DNA of 64,000 nucleotides from Miscanthus floridulus (Eukaryota > Streptophyta > Magnoliopsida > Poales > Poaceae), in NCBI RefSeq assembly GCF_019320115.1, contig NC_089585.1, positions 142,519,600 through 142,583,599 on the forward strand. Reading direction: 5' to 3'. The position numbers and the translations under genes were made by a program. The notes beneath the pieces were generated by a model that saw only the letters and a list, made by a program, of their open reading frames with translations, had not been told where the DNA came from and did not search any database. Shown piece after piece: positions 37,498 through 49,204 of this stretch (within the stretch, counting starts at the first letter, position 1; every line of letters begins with the position of its first letter).

Positions 37498-37531
<34 letters not shown>
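37498..37531. repeat. (GA)n microsatellite
   Basis: About 16 GA units between the two root-cap genes. Confidence 0.95.
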
Positions 37532-37533
<2 letters not shown>

Positions 37534-38214
37534 TGAGAGTTGGGTGGGCTGGGTTTTTAGTGGCCCAGGGCCTCGTTAATTAATAGCCTCAGTAAATCAG
37601 TTTTAGGATGTGCTAGTTTTTTTACTGTCTCCATAAATAACCGACTGTCTCTAAATTTCAATGTGCATTTTTAGAGACCAGTATAATTCTCGACCATGCA
37701 TCTTTGTAAATAAAAGAAGATGCTTTGTTTTCTGAAATTAATTAGTTTTGCAGTGGTGGTGACAGTGGAGCCGGGACATAGCTAGCTAGCGTCGTACGTG
37801 TCGTCCGCGCTGGCCGGCCGAACCAGTCAGCATGCGTGGACAAGAGCGCGCTTGTCTCTGCAGCTAGAGCTTGAGCTTTCCTTGCTGCTGAAGGAGCCGC
37901 TAGCAGCTACGTACTAGCAGCTAAAGAAAGAATAGCCAGATAAAGGAAGCCTGGATTGCTTGTTCTCGACTTGTGCTGGCTTTTAACTTGTTTGAAATAC
38001 GGCCACTTGAAACTGGCATACACTCACATCTGTGTAAGTTGGGAGTATTTCTAATCCTGGCCGTGGCTGTGCGTGCTTGTGAAGAAGATAAGAAGGAAAT
38101 GCATGGCGTTTACTTGTGGTAGCTTGGGCGACATGCACGCGCGCGCGCTGCAAGTAGCAACAGCTAATAGCAGTAGTAGGAATCCGGAGGTACCGTAGCA
38201 TGGCATGGGCAGAA

Positions 38215-38670
38215 GCTACACATGCATGCATGCAACTACTAGAGCTAGCTAGCTGTTGGTCGATCAGTGTAGTAATTAACGACGATGGGATATATGGCCA
38301 TGCATTATTTCAACGCTGATATGTATATTCACCACTAGCAAGCTTGTCCTGCTAGTACGTTTGCTTATTAGGATGTTGCTTGTACCGTCTGGCTGGCGTC
38401 TGTACAAACAAGGGATCGGAATGGAAGCACGCGTAGTGTATGCATGTAAAAAGTCATGCATGCATTTGCTGAGGCGGGACTCAAGGCAGGCATGCATGCA
38501 CCTCCGATCCCCATGCATGATCCCTCCATGTCAACGTCAACGGCTCAATGCATCTGTGGCCACTGCTGCATGGCCAGCACCCAGCAGAGAGAGAGAGAGA
38601 CAGACGAAGCCAAAGGAACCCAGCTAGCTAGCTTGTATCGTATCGCACACATTTCTGTACTATATATAAG
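38215..38670 (+). promoter_or_regulatory. Promoter region of the second root-cap gene
   Basis: CATGCATG-type motifs cluster at about 38219-38233, 38299, 38455-38463, 38489-38499 and 38512-38519. A TATA candidate, TATATATAAG, lies at 38661-38670, about 165 nt before the ATG. RY motifs are known B3-factor sites in seed and LEA promoters; their use here is inferred. Confidence 0.6.
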
Positions 38671-38833
38671 CTAGCTTCAGCTTTGGCTGCGAGGCAGAAG
38701 GAGCATACAGCAGCCTGTACGTAGCTGGAGATCGATCGAAGAAAAGAGATCTATATCTCTCTCGATCGAGCGGTACCAGCAGCGTCGTAGTAGTACGTCC
38801 TGCGGGCTGCTGTGTCGTCTAAGCCGGCCGGCC

Positions 38834-39931
38834 ATGGCGAGCAGCAGCAGCCGTATGATGAGCTTGGCCCTGCTGCTGTGCATGGCGGCGTTGGCTGTGA
38901 TGATGCAGTCCGCTTCTTCTCAGGGCCAGGGGGTGCCGGACGTCCCCAGCCTCACCGTCGGCTCCAACTCTCTTGCCACCTCTCTCAAGTGCACCAACAC
39001 CAAGACCAACAAGACCACCTGCAGCGCCACCTGCAACAAGCGATGCCCTCACAAGTGCCTCATCCAGTGCCCAAGCTGCAAGACATTCTGCTGTATGTGT
39101 CGCTCAGTGTTGATCGTTTACATTGGCCATTTTTTTGTTGGTTTTAATTTGTAGCCATGCATGCATGCAGTGTGCGACTTCTACCCCGGCGTCTCCTGCG
39201 GCGACCCGCGCTTCACCGGCGCCGACGGCAACAACTTCTACTTCCACGGCAAGAAGGACAAGGACTTCTGCATCGTCTCCGACGCCGGCCTCCACATCAA
39301 CGCCCACTTCATCGGCAAGCGCAACCCGGCCATGAGCCGCGACTTCACCTGGATCCAGGCGCTCGGCATCCGCTTCGCGCACCACCACTTCTACGTCGGC
39401 GCCGCCAAGACGCCCAAGTGGGACGCCGCCGCCGACCACCTCGCGCTCGCCTTCGACGACGAGGACCTCGACGTCGCGTCCCAGCTGCCGCGCTTCGTCG
39501 GCGCCCGCTGGTCGCCGCCCACGGCTCCCGCCCTGTCCGTCACCCGCACCGCGCGCGTCAACACCGTCGTCGTCGAGCTCAGGGGCGTCTTCCGCATCGT
39601 CGCCAACGTCGTGCCCATCACCGCCGAGGACTCCCGGATCCACAACTACGGCGTCACCGACGACGACAGCCTCGCGCACCTCGACCTCGGCTTCAAGTTC
39701 TACGACCTCACCGACGACGTCCACGGCGTGCTGGGCCAGACCTACCGCCCGGACTACGTCAACAGGCTCAACGTCACCTCCAAGATGCCCGTCATGGGCG
39801 GCGCGCCGGACTACCTCTCCTCCAACCTCTTCTCCACCGACTGCGCCGTCGCACGCTTTGGTGGTGGACGCCACCAAGCAGGCACCACCGCCGCCGTTAA
39901 TATTGCCATGGTCACCGACGACATGGAATAA
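38834..39931 (+). CDS. Secreted root-cap/LEA-related protein, paralogue 2
   Basis: Join 38834-39092 and 39171-39931, 339 residues. The 78-nt intron (GTATGT...ATGCAG) sits in the same phase and at the same conserved Cys-Asp site as in paralogue 1. A signal peptide (about 1-29, ending SASSQ) is followed by a Cys-rich block (about 53-88), the CGDPRFTGADGN segment (from about 96) and the C-terminal root-cap domain with GQTYRPDY and MGGAPDY. The N-terminal block differs strongly from paralogue 1 while the rest is close, so the two diverged mainly before the intron. It is on the same strand as paralogue 1, 3.2 kb away. The ATG follows a GGCC context; no damage is seen. Molecular function is unknown. 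Confidence 0.93.
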
Positions 39932-40094
39932 GTATATGTGTACTGCGTCTTAGACGACGTACGACCATCGGATCTTGATCGATCGTTTCCATCTTTCTTC
40001 TACACCGAAGAAAAAGAAGAAGCAATAACCACAGTTATATACAATTATTATTATTAATTGGTATCAAAATATACGACGACGGCAGCATATATAT

Positions 40095-40358
40095 ATATAT
40101 ACTACCCTATAGCTGGCTACAAAATAACTTATTTTGTAGCCACTTTGAGTTACGATAATTACTATGTTAATTTACGAGATTATAGTAACTCCTTACTAAG
40201 TGGTTTACTATAATGTTATGGTAAATATCCCCATGTGTTATAGTAACCCAACTATCGTAAATATGTATTGACATTATCGTAAATTAGTATATAAAATTAT
40301 CGTAAATGGAGGTGGCTACAGAATAACTTATTTTGTAGCTGGCTACTGAATATACTCT

Positions 40359-40366
<8 letters not shown>
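40095..40366. mobile_element. MITE with GGCTACAAAATAA inverted repeats
   Basis: GGCTACAAAATAACTTATT at 40114 on is inversely matched by AATAACTTATTTTGTAGC at 40322-40340, about 30 bp in all. The core repeats TTACGATAA/ATCGTAAAT-type words. Both flanks are TA runs, so the target duplication cannot be defined. Confidence 0.72.

Positions 40367-40401
<35 letters not shown>
40360..40401. repeat. (TA)n microsatellite, probable MULE target
   Basis: About 20 TA units immediately left of the MULE terminus; a shorter TA run flanks the right end at 54087-54096. Confidence 0.9.
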
Positions 40402-40404
<3 letters not shown>

Positions 40405-41598
40405 TGTTTTGCTATTTTGCACCTGGGTGCATTCTTTGTACAGAACGCACCCAGGCCAACCGGCGCGTCTGGGCCAGGCCGAGCCGCCGAACCATTTGCA
40501 CCCAGGCCAACCGGCGTGCGAATTAATCGGCATGTCTAGGCGGTGCCCCACCAACTCCCGCAGCAATTCCTCTTTTTTGCTCCAGTTCTTCTCTTCGTCT
40601 TCTCTCTGCTGCTCCGTTTTTCTCCGCCGCTTCACCGCACGCGTTTTTCTGATTTCCGCCGCGCACTTGCTCCTCATTGTCGGAGAAACTTGCCGTCGTT
40701 GTTGTTCGAAGGTCCACCCGGAGGAGGCTCTCGCGGCCATGGTTCCCCTTCCTTCGACCCCACGGTTCGTGTAACTTCGCCATTGTTGGCACGGAACTAG
40801 CGTCCTGAGCAAGCGCCGCCGCCGTCGTGAGGCGTCGTCGCGAGTTTCGCCGTTGTCGACGTTTCGATCATCTTCCTCAAGGTATTCCCCTTATTCTCCC
40901 TCATCCTGTGCGCATCATTCCGCCCAATCGGTACCTAGGGTTTTGAACAGGTTGCGAATTTGTTGTTTCTTTTTATGCGGATGTTCGTAAATTAGTCTCT
41001 AGTTTTAGTCTAACGGTACTGGATTCCTCCTTTTTATTGTCAATCTTATATGATGGGTACTGTATGTTTGCAATTTTGTACGATGGCACTGTGTGTGTAG
41101 TGTTTTTTTGTATGATTTTTCCCCAATGTGTTGTTCTTAAATTGATTTTCTAGTTTTATTTCTCTTGCTACTGGCTGCTTGCTTAGTTGCAAATGTAATA
41201 CCATTTATGTTGCAATTTGTGTTGCAATTCTTTTGTACGTTGCAATTCTGTTGTCGTTAGTTTGCAAATGTAATTCCATGTATGTTGCCATTGTAATATC
41301 CTGTATGTTACCATTTTTTTGGAGCTCCTTTTTTAGTTGTAAACTTAATGCTCTGTATGTTGCAATTTTGTATGATGGTACTGGATTGCCTAGATAGTTG
41401 CAAATGTAATATCCCTGTATGTTGCAATTTATAGTTTCTAGTTACTGTTTGATGTGCTGGAGCTTTTTTGTTTATGCGTATTGTATCTAGTTTTGTTGTT
41501 TGCAACCAGTGCATGCAATTGTTATTTCGTTGCACTCCCTATCATCTTTTTTTTGAAAGTAGACACTAACATTTTTTTTATACATAATAGCGCTTAGG

Positions 41599-44500
41599 AT
41601 GGAGCCTCAGCGGTCGTCCCCTCGTTTGAAGACGCTACACAGGGGGAGAAATCTGATGCTTCCTGTTCCTTCACAGCCCCATCCAAGTGATGATGTTCCT
41701 TCCGATCCTGCACAACCCTTTGTTAGTGTCGATGATCTTGATGATGATTTTGAGCCAATTCCAATCGCAACAATCCCATCGCCTGATCGCCGTGCCAATA
41801 GAAAGAGGCGTCGTGGGGAGGGCAGTTCCACCATATCTCAGGCAGTAGATACTGCTGAGGTAAAAAAAATTGATGTACTTTTTTTATTATTTTCTGTTTG
41901 AATATTTTATATTTGTTTAGTATTGCAATCATTTTTTTTTTGTTTTTTGCACAACCTGCAGATAACAAATATCGATCCTGTTAAGAGGGATAGGGTAGTG
42001 TGGCTTCGTTGCTCTCCTGGAAAATTTGTTGATCTTGTTAAAGCAACACCTGATGAAATTAAGGACACATTACGTGCAATGGGTTTTGGCGGGTTGTTGG
42101 AGTTTAAGCCTACTTCATTGCCCAGGATGCTGCTTATATGGCTCATGGATAAATTTAATCCAGGGTCTATGCCTCTAGAGCTCGGCATGGGCAAAGTTAT
42201 TGAAATCAATGAGCATGCCGTCTGGTGTATGTTCATGCTGAATAGAGTAGGAAATGACCCCCCAAACATGGATATGGTAGAAGCACAGGAGATGCGCAAC
42301 AGTTTGAGTCTTCAGGTACATGGTGTAACGGGCAATAAAATACTTCCCAAGGTGATTAAGGAGAAGATCTAGTTTCGTCTTCTCTAGGGAGATGTGGCGG
42401 TCAGGTGTTGGTTGATGCATGCATTCTGCACGTTACTTTTTGCAAACACCGACAACTACATTAGGCTTGATGATATCATCTGGACTGCGGATGTTCGTTG
42501 CATCAGTGGAATTAACTGGTGCAAAGCAGTTGTTGACAACCTTCAGCATGCTGCTCGGCTGTATAAGCAAGAATCTTTTGTGAAGGGGAAAATCGCACCC
42601 ATCAATGGTTGTGGAATCTTTCTTGTCGTGAGTTATCTAATCATTCTCTTTTTTCCCCTCCTTCTATCCCCATTCATGAAATTGGGTTACATTTATCATT
42701 GCAACGGGTTTAGAGTTATAGTTGCAACTGGCCTTTTTCTTTTTTATTGTTTCAATTTTGTTTTGTTTTGAGGTTTGCTGGTTATATGGAATCATTGCAA
42801 CTAGTTTTTCTTTTATAGCTTTGCAACTATCCCTATCCCAAACTTAGCATTTTTCTAGTGCATCTTCTTTTTTTAGAGTTGTAATTGGGATGCTTACTTT
42901 TTTTTGTTTTGTTTTTAATTATAATTGCAGATGGTATATCTTGATCGCCTCCAGCACAATCTGAACATAGATCAGGCAATGTTACCTCGTTGTTCATTGT
43001 TCGATAATATGTTGATTGAGAAATTAGCAGCGTTGGATCGCAGGGGAGATGTAGCTGGTGGAGTCATCGAGTTTGGCAACCTCTAGGTGATTTCTATTTT
43101 TCACATGTAAATATTTGTTTTGCAACTGCTTGGCTTTGCATGTTGCAACTTGCTTTGCCTTTTTACAGTTGCAATCTGTTTTTTCCACTCACGCTCCATT
43201 GTGCCTTTGTGTGTTTTTTATTGTCTTCAGTTGAGGAGTCTATCAAGCACGTGCTACACTCCTCCACCTGCTGTCGTACCCTTACCCATGATGGCACCTG
43301 CCGCTGCACCCGCCCCTGAGCCTGCACCCTTCTTTGCCCCATCTGCTGCTGCAGCCGCTGCTGAACCTTCTGCTCCTTCTAGTAGCATGATGGGTGAAAA
43401 TGTTTTGTTCAACTATTCGAGTTTCTCCTCAAGTTTTGGCCATGAGCTATTCAATTTAGTTGGAAGAAGCAAGAAGAGCCAGGCTGAGAAAATTTTGAAG
43501 AGTTTCGATGCTAGTGCTGCCGAGGCTCAATCAATGATGAGGAAGGCTCATGATCTAACAAGGAGCGCTGACGAGCTTATGGGTAAAGCCCATCATGAGT
43601 GTTATGTCGGCATCAAGAAACTCTTGGATGATGCCCGTGCTCAGAAGTTTGCAGCGAACTTGAAGAGGATGAAGAAGGGCAAGAAGGGTTGTTTATCAAG
43701 GCCGAAGAGACTTCGGTCGGAGTGTGGTGAAGCATTTGCTTCAGGACACGCTGAAGGTGAACAGCGCCCCTCGAGCACAAACCCTGAAGTAGATGTTTCA
43801 GTGCAAGACCGTCAAGAAGTGCATGATGATTTGCCTAGTACTCTAGTGCATGATGATTTTGTCCCGCATGATGATTTGCCTAGTACTCCAGTGCATGATG
43901 GCAGTACTGCACAGCAAGAAGAGCACTCCCAGCCGCAAAGTAAGGCTGATTTGCCATGTAACCAGTTTTTTAATAAATTTCTTTGGTAGTTTCTGAATCA
44001 CAAATCTTTTTTTCTTACACATTTATTTGTCTCCTTTTATTTTTATTATTCTTTTCTTTGCAGCACCGCATGCATTACGTGGTGAGTCGCATGCTATGGA
44101 TGACATAATGGATTTGTTGGAATCTCCATCATAGTCCCGTGAACGTGCTCCACGACATGCAGTTGCCAATAGGAATGCCTCTGCAATCTCTGGTGATGAG
44201 CAACAAAGCCAATCCAAGGTAAGGCCCTGGTGCTGGTCTGTGTTTTGAGTTGCAACCAAGCTATTTTATCACTGTGCAATCACACACTCATTTATGTTGC
44301 AACTCCCCCCCCCCAATTGCACATTGAGATGCAACTGGTTTCCATTCATATTAGCAACTAAATCGTAATTACTAGTGGGCAAGTCCATTTCTTTTTTTTT
44401 GTTGAATCCTTTTTTTGCATGCACAGACTTTTTATTTTCATTTGCATACTAAGATGCAACTGTGACCCATCAAGATTAGCAACCAGTGTATTCGCATTGT

Positions 44501-47500
44501 TGCAGCTGTCACCATCCATTACTTATCATAGCTTTCTTTTCTACACTTTTTAGGGAGACACCCATCAGGAGGTAGTGGAGCACGATGCGTCTGATGGAAA
44601 CCAGATTGACCAAGAAGAGCAGATTCCGCATTTGGTTTCAGACGCACCTGTACATGAGCAGGAAGGACCGGTCAGCTCGAACTTGATTGATGTAGGTGTT
44701 TTTTCAAAAGCTACAATCCATATGAGTCTTTAGTTGCAATCCAGATTACAGTCGTGTTGCAATTCATATTGTTTTTCATACATGTTTTTTTCTCTCGATA
44801 TGTTTTCAGGAAACTCTAGCAGAAAAGGTTGTTTGTCCCTCTACACTTCCTGTTGCAATTGAACATGTTGTGAGCATGCATACTCTTCAGAATTTTTTCT
44901 CAATTCAGTTTGTTATTTGGGTTGAAATTCATATTCTTACAGACTTTTTTTCTCATCAGGAGGTAGTGGAGCACGATGTGTCTGATGGAAACACCATTGA
45001 CCAAGAAGAGCAGATTCCGCATTTGGTTTCAGATGCACATGTACATAAGCAGGAAGGACCGGTCAGCTCGCACTTGATTGACGTAGGTGTTTTTTCAAAA
45101 GCTACAATCCATATGAGTCTTTAGTTGCAATCCAGATTACAGTCATGTTGCAATCCATATTTTTTTTATACATGTCTTTTCTCTCGATATGTTTTCAGGA
45201 AACTCTAGCAGAAGAGGTTGTTTGTCCCTCTACACTTCCTGTTGCAATTGAACATGTTGTGAGCATGCATACTCTTCCTTTAGAATTTTTTCTCAATTCA
45301 GTTGTTATTTGGGTTGCAATTCATATTCTTACAGACTTTTTTTTCTCATCAGGAGGTAGTGGGGCACAATGCGTCTGATGGAAACCAGATTGACCAAGAA
45401 GAGCAGATTCCGCATTTGGTTTTAGACGCACCTGTACATGAGCAGGAAGGACCGGTCAGCTCGCACTTGATTGATGTAGGTGTTTTTTCAAAAGCTGCAA
45501 TCCAAATGAGTCTTTAGTTGCAATCCAGATTACAGTCGTGTTGCAATCCATATTATTTTTCATACATGTTTTTTTTTCTCTCGATATGTTTTCATGAAAC
45601 TCTAGCAGAAGAGATTGTTTTCCCCTCTACACTTCCTGTTGCAATCGAACATGTTGTGAGCATGCATACTCTTTCTTCAGAATTTTTTCTCAATTTAGTT
45701 GTTATTTGGGTTGCAATTCATATTCTTACAGGCTTTTTTTCTCAATTAAACAGGAAGTTGATGCTTCGCATGCCTCAACTGATGAGCAACCAGTTGCGCC
45801 TGATACAGACACATGCGGAAAAGGAGGCAATGTAGATTATATAGCTGGCCTCACATGCGATGCTCCTTCCCATGTTGGTCCACAGGAAGGTGGTGTACTG
45901 GGAAATCTAGATGTCCCGACAGTGCATGAGGTTCCACCTTCAGCTGTTGACCCTTTAATTACATACACATGAAGGTCTTCACGGATGTTTAAGGATGTTG
46001 AAGCTGAAAAGATGGAGAAGAAGCAGACTGCTATTGGGAAGAAGGCAGAGATTGATGACCAGAAGAAGCAGGTTGGTCAGAGCAAGAAGGTAGACAAAGA
46101 GTTGATGAAGCTTCAACTTGAAATGGATAAACAGTTAAAGCACAATCAAGATGCTTTGAATAAAGACACTGTGCAGGCTCATGAAGCTGCAGCGAAGAGG
46201 ATCAGTAAGATGTTGGCTACTCAAGCTAGAAAACAATATGCTGCCAAGCGCAAGAAGTATGAGGAAGATCTAGACAGGCTCCGTAATGAGGCTGATGTTG
46301 AGCTTGCTATATTGCACTCTACTATTCCTGAGGAGGCATGGTCTAGCTCATCTGCTTCACAGATTTAGTTCCTTGTAGAGTCTGAAGACGAAATTAGCAA
46401 CTTGACACCACCAGTAAGACTCTCGCAGGAAGAAGTATCCGAAGAGTTGGTAGACTTCAGCGAGGTTCAAAGGTTAATTTTCCAGCGCCTTGGTGATAGG
46501 CTTTTGTTGCAGCCGAGGAAATATCTATCCCCTTTCGTTATCCGAAAAAGCCGGCCTGACGTACCTCTTGCCAAGGCGATTGCATTGAGGAGGAAGATCG
46601 CCGCTGATGATGAATTGAAATGGTATACTCGTGCACTCTGTTTCTCTTTTATGTTGCATTTTGTTATTGTACTGGAGCCCCTGAGTAGTTGCAAACTTAA
46701 TGCCCTGTATGTTGCAATTTCTATGATGGCACTGTATGATTGCTATTTTTTGTTTTTTTTCTAATTTGTTGTTTCTAATTTGATTTCTAGTTTTATTCTT
46801 GTAGTACTGGACTGCCTGCTTTAGTTGCAGTTGTAATACTCTGTATCTTTTGCAATTTGTGATGCAATTGTCTGTGTGTTTGCAATTGCATCATCATCAG
46901 TTGCAAATGTAATAGCTTGTATGTTGCAAATGTAATACTCTGTATGTTGCAATTATTGTCTGTATGGCACCCTATGCCATAGTGTTTTGTATGATTTTTT
47001 TTCCAAATGTGTTGTCCCTTAATTGATTTGTACTGTATGTTTTTTTGCAGTACTATCTTGATCGAGTTTGGTCTTTTCTGTACCCTTACTGGTGAGGACC
47101 TGCTTTCCAACTTTGCTGATGAAGCACAAGGAGAGATTATGGTGGTCGACTTTTTGGTCCACTGCTTAAGACACGATGATATTGTTCACAAAGTGGATTC
47201 TGTCGGCTACAGGGTGTTTCTCACCACTACTTTCTTTGTGAGTTATTTTGATACATTGGTTTTCGTCCATCTGAATAATATTTTATATTTTTTTCTGGCA
47301 AAATGATGCCCTCTGATCGCTTAAATTATTTTTTCATTCTTTTTTTCAGTTTGTTGTTTCAGAGTATTCAAGAATTTTGAATGATGATTCATCTGAGATG
47401 GCTGACTTTATTAAAGTGTGGAGAACTCTTGAATCTCAGCTACAGCACTATGGTCTGTCTAAGGCAAAACTGGTTAGCAGTCTTCTACACACTCTACTTT

Positions 47501-48204
47501 TTTTGTTCAATACACTAGCAATCCAGCATCACTGTCGGTAGCAATTATTGTATGCCAAGATATGCAACTGGCATTTTTTAAACTTTTTGTTTGTTGTTGT
47601 GTGCGCGTTTCATTGGATAATTACTCTGGTTATTTTTTTGTAGATATTTGTTCCAATCAGGGATGGAATTCACTATTTTGTCTACTGCCTCAACATGTTG
47701 CACCAGCGCATAGATGTGCTTGATTCAAATGACTACTTCTTGAACTGCACCGACAAACTTGATCGACACGAGGCTGTTTTTGCCAAGATCCCCACCATCA
47801 ATGCTGCATTCCAGAAGGTCTCGAACCGGAAACTTCCTCGAGTCCACAGATGGAAGAGGCCTTTTATTAATGTAACTAAGCAGGCACTCCTCAACGATTG
47901 TATGTTCTTTATCTGGAAGTACATGGAGTACTATGATGGGGAGAAGCTAACTAAGGAAATCAACCCGGTGAGCTTCATTTCTACCACTTTTTTTATCTGT
48001 TTTTATTTTTGCATCTTTTTTTAGCTTGTTTTGTTACCTGACATGTGTACTAACTTTTTCAAATTCCTCTGTTCTTTTTTTGTTTGGTCTTTGTAGTTCA
48101 AGGGGACGATTTACAGGTGCGAGCTGATGCACTACCTAATGTTCCATCCCCTCAATCAAGTTGATCTTCCTGCCTCGCTTGATATATTTAGAGTTGGGGG
48201 ATGA
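41599..48204 (+). pseudogene. Ulp1-like (C48) cysteine protease gene of the MULE, decayed
   Basis: Exon-like blocks include 41599-41859, 41962-42627, 42931-43086, 43231 to about 43940, three repeated exons (44563-45480), about 45754-46623, 47051-47238, 47350-47472, 47644-47969 and 48098-48204. Early exons carry a conserved plant-TE region (PRMLLIWLMDKFNP). The middle is Pro/Ala-rich and then a Lys/Glu-rich coiled coil (46000-46320). The last exons show the protease triad context: His in GIHYF, Asp in VLDS, Cys in NDCMFF. In-frame TAG codons at 42370, 42385, 43084 and 46366 disable it. Ulp1 enzymes cleave SUMO-type conjugates; the role in transposons is unknown. Exon borders past the first three are approximate. 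Confidence 0.8.
44563..45740 (+). repeat. Tandemly triplicated exon-intron unit in the Ulp1 gene
   Basis: Units begin CATCAGGAGGTAGTGG at 44563, 44954 and 45347 (periods 391 and 393). Each contains a short acidic exon followed by a TTGCAA-rich intron. A fourth, partial copy of the intron end runs to about 45740. High similarity between units indicates recent unequal duplication. Confidence 0.93.
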
Positions 48205-48509
48205 CGGATTGAATGGGACAGTGGTAGTAGTCAGTAGAACATTTTATGTTCATTTGTTTTTAACATGGTGCATATGTGGCTGGTGGAAGTCAAGTTGTGC
48301 AGAATCATAGTTGTTGCTTAAAACCTGTTAGAAATCTGTGCAAAATGTTAGTTGTGTATATTAGAGCTCTAATGTAGCTCGTTGTGTATACACACATTGG
48401 TGCTGTGCACTTTTGGGGGGCAGCGAACTATGTAATCACGTCTGGTACTTGGGCATTTTCAACTGGCGTAGCGAATTGTATTCCGTCTTGACTATCAAAC
48501 GAGTCGTGT

Positions 48510-49060
48510 CTGGTACCAGTAGAGTTGCAATTTGTGTATGATTAAAGTTGCAATCGGCTGATTGTCTAAGTTCCAACTGGTATGCAAACGCATGTGCAAC
48601 CATACGTCCATCGCAGTTTTAATTCGGCTATCACTGTAGGCGCAACTGGCCACCACCATGGTTGTGGTTTGCGCACGACGGAAGTTGCAATCGGCTGACG
48701 GGTTTGCAACTAACAGTTTTGCAACTGGCGTACCTAACCGAAATGCAACTATCATATCACTCGATTCGCAAGTGGTATACAAACGGTTCAAGGGTTGAGT
48801 TGCAACTGGTATACAAACAGAGCTGCAAGCAGCGGTCCAGGGTAGTTGCAAATGGCCTACCCAACCGGAATGCAACTGTTTTATGACGTAAGTTGTATCG
48901 GCTGACGGTCTGAGTTGCAATCCGAGGACATCTGAACTCATCATTTTTGCACACATTATAATAGTCACGGCTTGGAGTTTTGCAATTGGTATGACAACCA
49001 GAGTTGCAATTTGTAGGTTGTAGTACACGCGGATTCATTCAGATTCAGTTGCAACTTTTT
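48510..49060. repeat. TTGCAA-centred motif cluster between the convergent genes
   Basis: About 11 TTGCAA copies in roughly 550 bp, often as GAGTTGCAATTTG or AGTTGCAACTGG, beyond the stop of the Ulp1 gene. No frame is conserved. Confidence 0.88.
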
Positions 49061-49204
49061 TTTGTTACTGGAAAGAAAATAAAATAAATAATAACATTAT
49101 TTATGGGGGAACATGTAGCTACACGATTTTAAGTACACGTGGAGATTCATTCAGATTCATAGTCGTTGCCATCACTGTCCTCACTATGGTCCCCTTCTTG
49201 TTCT

